A stretch of DNA of 64,000 nucleotides from Embleya hyalina (GTDB taxonomy: Bacteria; Actinomycetota; Actinomycetes; Streptomycetales; Streptomycetaceae): positions 281,084 to 345,083 of the forward strand of contig NZ_BIFH01000013.1 in the NCBI RefSeq assembly GCF_003967355.1, in the 5' to 3' direction. Below are positions 51,306 through 59,740 of the stretch, in pieces; position 1 is the stretch's first letter, and every line of letters begins with the position of its first letter. Both the position numbers and the translations under genes were made by a program. The notes below the pieces were generated by a model that was not told the DNA's origin, did no database searches, and was given only the letters and a program-made list of their open reading frames with translations.

Positions 51306-52127
51306 ATGCCACACCTGCGGTCGACCGGCGCGGATCTGTACTACGAGGTCACGGGCGAGGGCGACCCGCTCGTCCTGGTCCACGGCTCGTGGACCGACCA
51401 CACCGGGTGGCGGTCGGTCGTCCCGGCGCTCGCCGCCTCCCACCGCGTGGTCGTGTACGACCGACGGGGGCACAGCCGCAGCACCGGCGGGACCGGCCCG
51501 GGCAGCCGTACCCGGGACGAGGACGACCTCGCGGCGCTGCCGGAGCGGCTCGACCTGGCACCGGCGCACGTCGTCGGCAACTCCTACGGCGCGTCCACGG
51601 CCCTCGGACTGGGCGCGCGCCGGCCGGAGTTGTTCCGCGGCCTGGTCGCGCACGAGCCGCCGCTGCTCGCGACCGTGGCGAACGATCCGGAACTGCGGCC
51701 GCTGATGCGCGTGGCCCGGGACCGGATCGACGCGGTGGTCGAACTGCTGCGCGCGGGCGACGACCGGGGCGGGGCGCACCTGTTCGTCGAGGAGGTCGCG
51801 CTCGGGCCGGGGATGTGGGAGCGGCTGCCCGACCGGGCCCGCGAGACCTTCGTCGCCAACGCGGCCACGTTCCTCGACGAGCAGAACGATCCGCACTGGG
51901 ACGAACTCGACGTCACCCGCCTGTCCGCGCTCACCGCCCCCGTGCTGCCGAGCTACGGCACGACGAGCCCGCCGTGGTTCGCGAGGATCGTCGGCGGGCT
52001 CGCCGACGCGATCGCACACGCGCGGATCCGCACACTGGAAGGTGCCGGACACGTCCCGCACACGACCCACCCGGAGCTGTACGTCGCGACCGTGACGGGT
52101 TTCCCGGCCGACCCGACGGCGGGGTGA
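51306..52127 (+). CDS. Alpha/beta hydrolase
   Basis: 273 residues. The oxyanion region is LVLVHGSWTDHTGW, the nucleophile elbow is VVGNSYGAST (Gly-x-Ser-x-Gly), and the late His is in GAGHVPHTTHPELY. The fold is that of small-molecule esterases and haloalkane-type hydrolases. ATG 51306 follows AAGGAGAAGG. It is convergent with the short-peptide/P450 operon across a strong terminator, so it is probably not part of that operon. Confidence 0.88.
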   Translation: MPHLRSTGADLYYEVTGEGDPLVLVHGSWTDHTGWRSVVPALAASHRVVVYDRRGHSRSTGGTGPGSRTRDEDDLAALPERLDLAPAHVVGNSYGASTALGLGARRPELFRGLVAHEPPLLATVANDPELRPLMRVARDRIDAVVELLRAGDDRGGAHLFVEEVALGPGMWERLPDRARETFVANAATFLDEQNDPHWDELDVTRLSALTAPVLPSYGTTSPPWFARIVGGLADAIAHARIRTLEGAGHVPHTTHPELYVATVTGFPADPTAG

Positions 52128-52139
52128 CCCGGCAGGGCG

Positions 52140-52181
52140 AACGGCCCGCACGGCGTGGGTACGTGCGCCGTGCGGGCCGTT
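52140..52181. terminator. 16-bp bidirectional terminator
   Basis: AACGGCCCGCACGGCG (52140-52155) and its exact complement (52166-52181) enclose a 10-base loop. It lies between the hydrolase gene end and the end of the short-peptide gene at 52197, so it would end both transcripts. Confidence 0.88.
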
Positions 52182-52196
52182 CGGGTGGGGCTCGGG

Positions 52197-52268
52197 TCAC
52201 CAGGGATCCTTCGGATTCCAGATCAGTGGCGGCGTGTTGGTGAGAATGCGCCGGATGACGGCCATCAT
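52197..52268 (-). CDS. 23-residue Trp-terminated peptide, candidate RiPP precursor
   Basis: A 23-codon gene beginning ATG ATG and preceded by GAGGAGG, one of the best ribosome binding sites in the window. It starts 5 bases after the stop of the P450 gene and its transcript ends at a strong terminator. The peptide has a basic N-terminal part (MMAVIRRIL) and ends TNTPPLIWNPKDPW, with two Trp four residues and one residue from the end region. Short aromatic-ending precursors next to a P450 are known for biarylitides and atropopeptides, whose P450 cross-links the core. That role here is inference; no leader-peptidase or exporter gene is adjacent. Confidence 0.6.
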   Translation of the reverse strand: MMAVIRRILTNTPPLIWNPKDPW

Positions 52269-52273
52269 GGTGG

Positions 52274-53437
52274 TCACCTCCTCTTCGAAGCGGGCGATCG
52301 GGTCGCGGACCTGGTGGTGCGGCTCAGGGTGAACGGTCGCGGCGCGGCGGCGTTGGTCACGACCGGCCGCGCCTCGGCGCCGGCGACGCTCAGGCGGGCG
52401 TCGTCGGCCAGCGCCGCCACCGCGTCGGTGGCCATGGTCTGGGCGACGACGGCGCCGCCGCAGACGAACGGGCCCGTGCTGAACGGCAGATACGGGCCGC
52501 ACGCCTGCGGTAGGGCCCAGCGTTCGGGCCGGAAGAGATCGGGTCGACTCCAGCGCCGTTCGTCGTGATGCAGGAGGTAGGGGCTGACCGACAGGATCGC
52601 GCCGGGCGGCAGCGCCACACCACCGAACTCGACCGCACGCGGCGTCGGACGGCCCACCATCCAGACGAACGGACGATGCCGCGCGGCCTCGCGCACGATC
52701 CACTCGGCGGGCCACGGCCACGGCTCGCCCGGCGCGCCGTGCAGACCGGCCAGCAGCACGCTCCAGGCCACGGTGTAGCCGACGTTTCCCACGATCGAGC
52801 GGTACAGCAGCAGGTACAGCTCGGCCACGACAGGATCCCGCGTCTCCTCGGGACAGCCGCCGATGACGGCGTCGAGCAGATCGCGCGGCTCCCCGGCATC
52901 GCCGCCACGTGCCCGGCGTCGCGCGATCTCGCGGGTCAGCGCCGCCATGAGCCTGGGGCGCAGCAGTTCCGTGCGCAGCCGGCCGCGGATCGTCGGTGAC
53001 CGGATCAGCACACCGGCGCCGACGGATCGCGCCAGCAGGAGCCGCAGTTCGGGGGTCGACGTCGGGTGCAGCAGCAGGTCCGCCAGAGATCGACGCACCA
53101 GCGCGGGGCCGGTCTCGGGCCACCGTGCGGCCGCGGGGAGTTGGGCCACCGCCTCGGCCAAGTTGGCGCGATACTCGGGTAATCGCGGTCGGATGGTGTT
53201 GCGTATCGTGTGACCGAGCGCGATCTGGGCCGATCGCGAGGGCAACAGGTCGCCATAGAAGGTGGACAACCCTCCGTTGAATTCCGGATCGCGCAGCACC
53301 ACCAGTGCCAGGTCCGAATCGCCCACGCACCAACCGCCCCAGGGCAGTCGGAAGACATCCGTGGTGCGAGCGCGGGACAGGCCGTCGAGAAACCCCAACG
53401 GATCCCGGTGGAACCGACGCAGATCTCCCCTACCCAT
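52274..53437 (-). CDS. Atypical cytochrome P450 in operon with short peptide
   Basis: 387 residues. P450 marks: ExxR as EAARHRPFVWMVGR (Glu250, Arg253), SPYLLHHDERRW, PERW at 304-307, and the heme loop FSTGPFVCGG with Cys326. The I helix reads VGNVGYTVAW (216-225), so the usual acid-Thr pair for O2 activation is missing, as in P450s that work by radical coupling or on unusual substrates. ATG 53437 follows GGAGGGGGAG. The stop is 5 bases before a 23-codon Trp-rich gene. Cross-linking of that peptide is the leading hypothesis; a terpene-type oxidase is the alternative. Confidence 0.88.
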   Translation of the reverse strand: MGRGDLRRFHRDPLGFLDGLSRARTTDVFRLPWGGWCVGDSDLALVVLRDPEFNGGLSTFYGDLLPSRSAQIALGHTIRNTIRPRLPEYRANLAEAVAQLPAAARWPETGPALVRRSLADLLLHPTSTPELRLLLARSVGAGVLIRSPTIRGRLRTELLRPRLMAALTREIARRRARGGDAGEPRDLLDAVIGGCPEETRDPVVAELYLLLYRSIVGNVGYTVAWSVLLAGLHGAPGEPWPWPAEWIVREAARHRPFVWMVGRPTPRAVEFGGVALPPGAILSVSPYLLHHDERRWSRPDLFRPERWALPQACGPYLPFSTGPFVCGGAVVAQTMATDAVAALADDARLSVAGAEARPVVTNAAAPRPFTLSRTTRSATRSPASKRR

Positions 53438-53701
53438 CGAGCGGTCTCCCCCTCCGGCAGGCGGCTGTCGGGTACGGCGGACGCACACGCCCGCCCGCCC
53501 CCGCGACAGGGCCGGCGACCTCAGGTCAGTATCGGCGGCCGCCGGCCGCCGAACAAGGCGGCAATCCAGCCGAATCGCCCCACCCGCGACAGCGGCGGCG
53601 TGGGGGTGATCGGTCGCGAAAACCGGGTACCGGCGGGTCGCGTTGTGATGAGGTGGTCGGTGTCCGCGTCCACGTCCACGTCCACGTTCGAGGAGGTTGT
53701 G

Positions 53702-54118
53702 GTGTCCGCAACGCCGCAGGAGATCTTCGGTAGGTACATCCACGCGGGAACCGTGACCCGCAACGCCGATGCCCTCGCCGAGTGTTTCACCGAGGACGGC
53801 GTCTTCGAGGCCCCGCTCGTCCCCGCCGACGCCACCTTTCCCAGGCGACTGGTGGGCCGAGCGCAGATCCGCAGCGCGATGGCGGCCCACTACGAACGGC
53901 AGGCGAAGACCGACGGTCCCGCGCCCGACTTCGCGAAGTCCGGCTACGTCCTGCACATCACCTCCGACCCCGACGTCTTCATCGCCGAGATCGACGCGGT
54001 GTTCGACGGCGAGGGCGGCGAGGTGGACACGGCGGTGTCCCTGGTGCAGATCTTCCGCGTCCGAGACGGCAGGATCGCCCGACTGCGCGACTACTTCGCC
54101 CCGATCCTGGTGCAGTGA
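53702..54118 (+). CDS. SnoaL-like/NTF2-fold protein
   Basis: 138 residues of the nuclear-transport-factor-2 fold (IFGRYIHAGTVTRNADALAECFTEDGVFEAPL ... IFRVRDGRIARLRDYFAPILV). Members include polyketide cyclases, isomerases and many binding proteins of unknown ligand. GTG 53702 has GGAGG 5 bases upstream; an ATG at 53648 is poorer. It is divergent from the P450/peptide operon across 264 bases and could act in the same pathway, but no sequence evidence proves that. Confidence 0.82.
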   Translation: MSATPQEIFGRYIHAGTVTRNADALAECFTEDGVFEAPLVPADATFPRRLVGRAQIRSAMAAHYERQAKTDGPAPDFAKSGYVLHITSDPDVFIAEIDAVFDGEGGEVDTAVSLVQIFRVRDGRIARLRDYFAPILVQ

Positions 54119-54194
54119 GCCCCACCACCGCGACCGCGACGGCGACCGCGGCCGCCGGTTCGACCGAGGGCCGGTCGAGTGTCGATGTCCGACG

Positions 54195-54593
54195 TCAGGG
54201 GGTGAATTTCGCGATGGCGGTCGGGGTCACGGGGGTGAAGAAGTTGACGAGGTTGCCGTCGGGGTCGCGGAACAGGAGTGCGCGGTTGCCCCACGGCATC
54301 GTGGTGGGCTCGTTGACGAAGTCGGTCACGACGCCGGTCAGGTTTCGGTGGACGGCGTCCACGTCGTCGACGAGGAATTCGACGATGACGCTGTGGTTGT
54401 CGGCCGCGTGGGCGGAGCCGGGGGCGAACAGGGGGACGGTGCGGGTGCCGCCGATCGCGAGGGTGGTCGAGCCGATGCCGAGTTCGGCGAAGTCCTCGGT
54501 GAACCGGGTGGCCGGCACGCCGGTGACCCGCTCGTAGAAGTCGACGAGGCGGTCGACGTCGTCGGTGATGATGCGGATCGAGACGAGGTTCAC
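54195..54593 (-). CDS. Glyoxalase/VOC-superfamily protein
   Basis: 132 residues. VSIRIITDDVDRLVDFYERVTG is the first beta-alpha-beta unit and VIVEFLVDDVDAVHRNLTG the second, ending NRALLFRDPDGNLVNFF with the metal-binding Glu position replaced. Members bind metal or antibiotics (bleomycin-type) or act as dioxygenases; the ligand here is unknown. GTG 54593 follows AGGAGA. It is divergent from a WYL regulator with a 25-bp palindrome between. Confidence 0.85.
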   Translation of the reverse strand: MNLVSIRIITDDVDRLVDFYERVTGVPATRFTEDFAELGIGSTTLAIGGTRTVPLFAPGSAHAADNHSVIVEFLVDDVDAVHRNLTGVVTDFVNEPTTMPWGNRALLFRDPDGNLVNFFTPVTPTAIAKFTP

Positions 54594-54662
54594 GGGTTTC
54601 TCCTGAGGGGTCGATGCCGCCGCCGGGGGTCGGTCGGCGCCTTCGGTGACACGCTAGGGGTG

Positions 54663-54687
54663 ATACCGGACGGAATCCGCCCGGTAT
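54663..54687. promoter_or_regulatory. 25-bp palindromic operator, VOC/WYL intergenic region
   Basis: ATACCGG at 54663-54669 and CCGGTAT at 54681-54687 enclose CGGAATCCG; one mismatch pair breaks an otherwise full 25-bp palindrome. It is 20 bases before the WYL regulator ATG and 70 bases before the VOC start. Confidence 0.7.
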
Positions 54688-54706
54688 TCGCGAGAGACTT
54701 GCGCTC

Positions 54707-55711
54707 ATGGCCCGACCCACCACCCGCGTGCTCGCCCTCCTGGAACTGCTGCAGGCCGGCGGTACCCGCACCGTCGCCGAGCTCGCCGATCGTCTGGAGG
54801 TCGACGAGCGCACCGTGCGGCGCTACGTCCGGCATCTGGTCGACCTGGACATCCCCGTCGAGTCGGTGCGCGGGCGCTACGGCGGATACCGGCTGTCGGC
54901 CGGCTACCGCGTGCCGCCGCTGATGCTGACCGACGACGAGGCGCTGGCCGTGCTGCTCGGCCTGATCGCGGGTCGGCGGACCGGTCTGACCACGGCCGCG
55001 GGGACGGCGGGGGACACGGCGGCGGCCAAGATCCGGCGGGTGTTGCCGCGACCGCTCGCCGGGCGGCTCGACGCCGTGCTCGACTCGCTCGCCTTCACCA
55101 CCGCGCCGGACGAGCCGACCGCTCCGGAGACGGCGGTGCTGCTCGCGATCGCCGACGCCGTGCGTCATCACCGGCCGATCTCGCTCCGGTACACCGCCGC
55201 CGACGGCCGGCGCGGCGAGCGCACGCTGCACCCGTACGGGCTCGTGGCCCACTCGGGCCGGTGGTACGTGACGGGTGCGGACGTCGGCGCCGGCGAGGAT
55301 CGTACGTTCCGCCTGGATCGCATCGCCGACGCCCGGGCCCTGCCCGGCACGTTCGAGCCGCCCGCCGACCTCGACCCGGCGCGGCGCGTGCTGACCGGAT
55401 TCGCCCGCGCCCCCTACCGCCACGAGGTGAGCGTGCTGGTGCGGGAGACGGCCGAGCGGATCCGGGCCCGGCTCCCCGCGGCGCTCGCGATCGTCGCGGA
55501 GGCGTCCCCTCCGGGCGGCGCCGATCCGGACGCCGAACCCTGGTGTCGGGTGGAGGTTCACGCGGAACGACTCGACTGGGTGCCGGCCCTGCTGGCCTCC
55601 CTGGACCGGCCGTTCGTCGTCGAGCGGCCGGACGAACTCCGGGACTCGGTACTGGCGTTCGCCGAGCGGTTGCGCGATTCGGCGCGGCGCGGCAGGCCGG
55701 ACGGCGGATGA
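54707..55711 (+). CDS. YafY-type HTH/WYL-domain transcriptional regulator
   Basis: 334 residues. N-terminal HTH_11 (TRTVAELADRLEVDERTVRRYVRHLVDLDIPVESVRGRYGGYRL) then a WYL domain (ISLRYTAADGRRGERTLHPYGLVAHSGRWYVTGAD with the Arg/Tyr ligand positions) and a WCX-like end. These proteins sense nucleotides or DNA-derived ligands and act as repressors or activators. ATG 54707 lies just after a 25-bp palindrome. The divergent VOC gene is the likely target. Confidence 0.92.
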   Translation: MARPTTRVLALLELLQAGGTRTVAELADRLEVDERTVRRYVRHLVDLDIPVESVRGRYGGYRLSAGYRVPPLMLTDDEALAVLLGLIAGRRTGLTTAAGTAGDTAAAKIRRVLPRPLAGRLDAVLDSLAFTTAPDEPTAPETAVLLAIADAVRHHRPISLRYTAADGRRGERTLHPYGLVAHSGRWYVTGADVGAGEDRTFRLDRIADARALPGTFEPPADLDPARRVLTGFARAPYRHEVSVLVRETAERIRARLPAALAIVAEASPPGGADPDAEPWCRVEVHAERLDWVPALLASLDRPFVVERPDELRDSVLAFAERLRDSARRGRPDGG

Positions 55712-55781
55712 TGGGCACGTAGGACAGGGGTCGGGACCGAGCCCCGCCTCCGCAGCGCACCGCAGAGCAGAGGAGCCCGCC

Positions 55782-56033
55782 ATGACCGACACCACCGACA
55801 CCACCGAGACCGACGGCACCGCCGAACCCCCGCCCCCCGAGCCCGACTTCACCCCCGCCGACATCGCCCGGCTCGCCGCCCGGGCCGGGCTGCCGGTGGA
55901 CGCGTCGCGGCTGCCCGTGATCGCCGCCACCGTCAACCACCTCCACGGCCTCGTCGCCGCGCTGAACGACATCCCGTTCGGCGAGACCGCGCCCGCCTTC
56001 GTCTTCGACGCCCGGCGGGACGACGCCTCGTGA
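55782..56033 (+). CDS. AtzG-like small amidase partner
   Basis: 83 residues. After a Thr/Asp-rich head, DFTPADIARLAARAGLPVDASRLPVIAATVNHLHGLVAALN matches the AtzG/GatC-like helices that stabilise the amidase AtzE in 1-carboxybiuret hydrolysis. ATG 55782 follows AGAGGAG. It overlaps the amidase start as GTGA, so the two are made together. Confidence 0.78.
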   Translation: MTDTTDTTETDGTAEPPPPEPDFTPADIARLAARAGLPVDASRLPVIAATVNHLHGLVAALNDIPFGETAPAFVFDARRDDAS

Positions 56034-57472
56034 CACACACCGAGCCGTACGCCCTCACCCTCGACGAGGCCGCCCGCGCGCTGGCCGACCGCTCCCTGTC
56101 CCCGGTCGAACTCACCGCGTCCGTCCTCGACCGCATCGCGCACACCGAACCGGCGATCACCGCCTACGCGACCGTCACCGCCGAGTCCGCCTCGGCGGCG
56201 GCCCGCGAGGCGGAACGGGAGATCGCCGCCGGTCGCCGGCGCGGCCCGCTGCACGGCGTGCCGATGGCGCTCAAGGACCTCGTCGACACGGCCGGCGTCC
56301 CCACCACCGCCGGCTCCCTGGTCCGCGCCGGCCGGGTGCCCGCCGAGGACGCCGAGGTCACCACCCGGCTGCGGGCGGCCGGCGCCGTTTTGGTCGGCAA
56401 GACGCACACGCACGAGTTCGCGTACGGCACCACCACCCCGCAGACCCGAAACCCCTGGGCGACCGACCGGGTGCCCGGCGGCTCCAGCGGCGGATCGGCC
56501 GCCGCCGTCGCCGCCGGCGCGGCCACCTTCACGTTGGGCACCGACACCGGCGGGTCGATCCGGATACCCGCCGCGCTCACCGGCGTGGTCGGCCTCAAAC
56601 CCACCTACGGCCTGGTCTCCCGGCACGGCGTCGCCTCGCTGTCCTGGTCCCTCGACCACGTCGGCCCGATCACCCGCACCGTGCGCGACGCGGCCCTGGT
56701 GCTGGACACGATCGCCGGACACGACCCGCGCGACGAGGCGAGCCTGGACGTCGTGCGCGGCACGTACGTCCCGCGACGCGACGGCGACATCGCGGGCCTG
56801 CGCGTCGGCGTGCCCACCAACTTCTACTTCGACCGGGTGCACCCCGAGATCGAGGGCGCGGTGCGCGCGGCCGTCGACGACCTGGTCGCGCTCGGCGCCA
56901 CCGCCGTCCCGGTCGAGATCCCGATGGCGAGGTACGTCCAGGCCGCGGAATCCGCCCTGATGGTCCCCGAGGCCACCGCCTACCACCGGGAAACCCTGCG
57001 CACCGTCCCCGAGTTGTACTCGGACGAGGTGCGGATCCTGCTGGAGGCGGGCGAGTTCGTCCCGGCCACCGACTACATCCGGGCCCAGCGCGCCAGGACG
57101 TTGATGCGCCGCGCCTGGTGCGACCTCTTCCACGACGTCGACCTCGTCGCCGCGCCCACCGTCGCCTCGCCGGCGGCGCGCGTGGGCGAGACATCCCTGG
57201 AGTGGCCCGACGGGAGCGTGGAGTCGGTGTCCGACGCCTATGTACGCCTGTCGGCGCCCGCGAACCTGACCGGACTGCCGGCGTTGTCGCTGCCGGTGGG
57301 CTTCGACGGGCACGGCCTGCCGATCGGCATGCAGCTCATCGGCAGGCCGCTCGGCGAGGCGCTGCTGCTGCGGGCCGGCGACGTGTACGAGAGCGCGCAC
57401 CGCCCGACGGCGCGGCTCGCGCCGCTGCGGGTGGGCACACCCGCAGGAGGTCCGCCGGGTACGGCGGGGTGA
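56030..57472 (+). CDS. Amidase-signature enzyme (AtzE-like)
   Basis: 480 residues with the full triad: Lys in PMALKDLVDT, cis-Ser in PGGSSGGSAAAVAAG and nucleophile in GTDTGGSIRIPAALTG. Together with the small AtzG-like partner it resembles AtzE, which deaminates 1-carboxybiuret in the cyanuric-acid pathway, but the ring-cleaving AtzD and AtzH genes are not adjacent. A different amide substrate, such as a purine or allophanate-type product, is possible. GTG 56030 overlaps the partner gene. Confidence 0.88.
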   Translation: MTHTEPYALTLDEAARALADRSLSPVELTASVLDRIAHTEPAITAYATVTAESASAAAREAEREIAAGRRRGPLHGVPMALKDLVDTAGVPTTAGSLVRAGRVPAEDAEVTTRLRAAGAVLVGKTHTHEFAYGTTTPQTRNPWATDRVPGGSSGGSAAAVAAGAATFTLGTDTGGSIRIPAALTGVVGLKPTYGLVSRHGVASLSWSLDHVGPITRTVRDAALVLDTIAGHDPRDEASLDVVRGTYVPRRDGDIAGLRVGVPTNFYFDRVHPEIEGAVRAAVDDLVALGATAVPVEIPMARYVQAAESALMVPEATAYHRETLRTVPELYSDEVRILLEAGEFVPATDYIRAQRARTLMRRAWCDLFHDVDLVAAPTVASPAARVGETSLEWPDGSVESVSDAYVRLSAPANLTGLPALSLPVGFDGHGLPIGMQLIGRPLGEALLLRAGDVYESAHRPTARLAPLRVGTPAGGPPGTAG

Positions 57473-57652
57473 TCCGCCGCTCTTCCCGAACGGCGGGGAG
57501 GCCCGACGTCCGCCCGGCGCGGCGTCGACCATGGCGTCCGAGTGAACCGGTGGGGCGTGTCCGGGGATTCGGCGGGACGTGGAGACGTATCGCGCGGAGA
57601 CTGGGAGCGGCCGGGCGCACGCGCGGCATGCCGGACAGCAGGAGGTGACCCC

Positions 57653-58603
57653 ATGCGGGTGACGTTGGCGACGTGGAACCTCGAGAACCTGTTCCTGCCG
57701 GGGGAGCAGGACGGCCCGAAGACGCAAGCCGAGTTCGACGCGAAGCTGGATTCGCTCGCGGCCACGATCGATCGGCTGAAGCCGGACCTGCTCGGGGTGC
57801 AGGAGGTCGGCAACCCGGACGCGCTGCAGGACCTGGTCGCCCGCCTGGACGGGACGTGGCACACCGAGTTGTCCGCGCACCCGGACGGCCGGCGCATCCG
57901 GGTGGGGTTCCTCAGCCGCCACCCGCTCACGGTGACCGCCGATGTCACCGCCTTCCCGAGCCAGTTCGCCCCGCTGCAGACCGCCGACACCGGGGCGCCG
58001 CTGAACGCGATGGGTCGCGGCGGGCTCGCGGTATCCCTGGAACCGGTGCCCGGCCGGACCCTGCACGCGGCGGTGTGCCACCTGAAGTCGAAGCTGCTGA
58101 CCTATCCGGGAAATCGGCACAACCCGAAGAACGAGGGCGAACGCGCCCGCTACGCCGCGTACGCGCTGTGGCGGCGCGGCGCCGAGGCGACCACGATGCG
58201 CGCCCTCGCGGACGAACTCCTGGGCGGCGACGGTCGCACCCGCGACGTGATCGTGATGGGCGACCTCAACGACACCCCGCTGGCCGCGACCACGCAGATC
58301 CTGTACGGCCCGCCCGGATCGCAGATCGGCACCGGCGGATTCCACACGCCGGACAAGGGGGACGCGGCGCGGTTGTGGAACCTCGGCCTGAAGATCCCCG
58401 TGGAGCACCGGGTCTCCCGCGTCTTCGAGGGCCAGGGCGAACTGATCGACCATCTCCTGGTCAGCCACCAACTGCTGCAACGCCTCGAGGAGGTGTTCAC
58501 CGGCGCCGACGGCCCCCTGCCGTCGATCAACGCGCAACCCGTCGAACGCCAGGGCGCGGCCGGCTCCGACCACGCCCCGGTGGCCGCGCGTCTGACCTTC
58601 TGA
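57653..58603 (+). CDS. Endonuclease/exonuclease/phosphatase family protein
   Basis: 316 residues of the EEP fold. LATWNLENLF (Asn metal site), LLGVQEVGNPDALQDL (catalytic Glu), CHLKSKLLTYP (His/Lys), VIVMGDLNDTPL (Asp-x-Asn) and GSDHAPVAARL (Asp-His pair) are all present. It is probably a metal-dependent phosphodiesterase acting on nucleic acid or phospholipid. No signal peptide is seen. ATG 57653 has AGGAGG well placed. Confidence 0.9.
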   Translation: MRVTLATWNLENLFLPGEQDGPKTQAEFDAKLDSLAATIDRLKPDLLGVQEVGNPDALQDLVARLDGTWHTELSAHPDGRRIRVGFLSRHPLTVTADVTAFPSQFAPLQTADTGAPLNAMGRGGLAVSLEPVPGRTLHAAVCHLKSKLLTYPGNRHNPKNEGERARYAAYALWRRGAEATTMRALADELLGGDGRTRDVIVMGDLNDTPLAATTQILYGPPGSQIGTGGFHTPDKGDAARLWNLGLKIPVEHRVSRVFEGQGELIDHLLVSHQLLQRLEEVFTGADGPLPSINAQPVERQGAAGSDHAPVAARLTF

Positions 58604-58708
58604 ACCCCGCCCGCGCGGCGCCGCGATCGACCCGTCGACGGCCGGGCGGCATCGAAAGCCGGCCTCGGGGCAGGCGCGAGGAGACCGACACGAAAGGGTC
58701 TCTTCGCG

Positions 58709-59569
58709 ATGAGGACAACGACGACCGGACTACGAAACACCGCCGTGGGGCGTTCCGCGGTGGGCGGTACCGCGGTGGCCGCCGCGGGGCGCGCGGGGTT
58801 CGTGGCGCGCGGCGTGGTGTACCTCCTGGTCGGCGTCCTGGCCCTGCGCATCGCCGTCGGCGATGGCGGCCGGCAGGCCGACCGGGGCGGTGCGGTCCAG
58901 GAGTTGGCCGGGCGGCCGTTCGGCGGCTTCCTGGTCTGGGCACTGGGGATCGGCCTGGCCGGCATGGCGCTGTGGCGGCTGTCCGAGGCGGTGTTCGGCG
59001 CGGCCGGGCCCGGCGGGCGCGACGCCTCCACACGGCTCGCGTCGCTGGCCCGATTCGGGTTCTACGCGTTCGTCGCCGCCTCGGTGATCGCGCTGGCCGC
59101 CGGGCGCAAGGACGGCTCCGGCGGCTCGGGCGGCTCCGAGGAGGGAGCGTCCGACGCGCAGTCCAAGGGCGCCACCGCCGAGGCGCTGGATCTGCCCGCC
59201 GGCCGCTGGCTGGTGGCCGGGGCCGGGCTCGTGGTGGTCGTCGTCGGGGTCTGCGTCGGGGTCCGGGCGCTGCTGCGCAAGTATCGCGACCACCTCGAAC
59301 TCGGGCGCATGTCGGCCCGCACCGAGCGGCTGGTCGACACGCTCGGCGTCGCCGGCGGGGCCAGCCGGGGCGCCGTGTTCACCGCGGCCGGGGTGTTCGT
59401 CCTGGTCGCGGCGGCCAGGTACGACCCGGACAGGGCCAAGGGCCTCGACGACACGCTGCGCACGTTCGCCGACACGCCGGTGGGTCCGCCGCTGCTCGGG
59501 GTGATCGCGGTCGGGCTGATGTTGTTCGGAGCGTTCTCGTTCGCCATGGCACGGTGGCGAAAGGTGTGA
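58709..59569 (+). CDS. DUF1206 membrane protein
   Basis: 286 residues with six predicted transmembrane helices in three pairs: around 30-50, 71-90, 107-126, 165-185, 213-235 and 255-277. The triplicated Arg-x-Gly-(Phe/Ala) starts, as in GRAGFVARGVVYLLVGVLAL, are the DUF1206 mark. Its function is unknown. ATG 58709; a weak AAAGGG lies upstream. Confidence 0.82.
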   Translation: MRTTTTGLRNTAVGRSAVGGTAVAAAGRAGFVARGVVYLLVGVLALRIAVGDGGRQADRGGAVQELAGRPFGGFLVWALGIGLAGMALWRLSEAVFGAAGPGGRDASTRLASLARFGFYAFVAASVIALAAGRKDGSGGSGGSEEGASDAQSKGATAEALDLPAGRWLVAGAGLVVVVVGVCVGVRALLRKYRDHLELGRMSARTERLVDTLGVAGGASRGAVFTAAGVFVLVAAARYDPDRAKGLDDTLRTFADTPVGPPLLGVIAVGLMLFGAFSFAMARWRKV

Positions 59570-59740
59570 CGCCGCCCCCGGCCCGGCGGGCGGGGTCGGC
59601 TCCCGCGGATGCGCTTTTGTAGGAGTCTACGGAAAGCCGCCCCCGGCCCCCGGGCGATTTCGGGTCTTCGACCGCTGACCGGGGCCACCGGACCTGCTGT
59701 GTACTCCTCGCACAGGTATCCGGACAGTGGAGGCTCCCCG

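Noticed and set aside
53165-53190. GGTAAT-type match to the 33-bp element
   Set aside because: It is a single half-site inside the P450 coding region with no partner half-sites at the 7/5 spacing.
54590-58573. Very long minus-strand frame (over 1300 codons)
   Set aside because: It runs antisense to five genes with clear motifs (WYL, AtzG-like, amidase, EEP). Long antisense frames are expected at this GC content.
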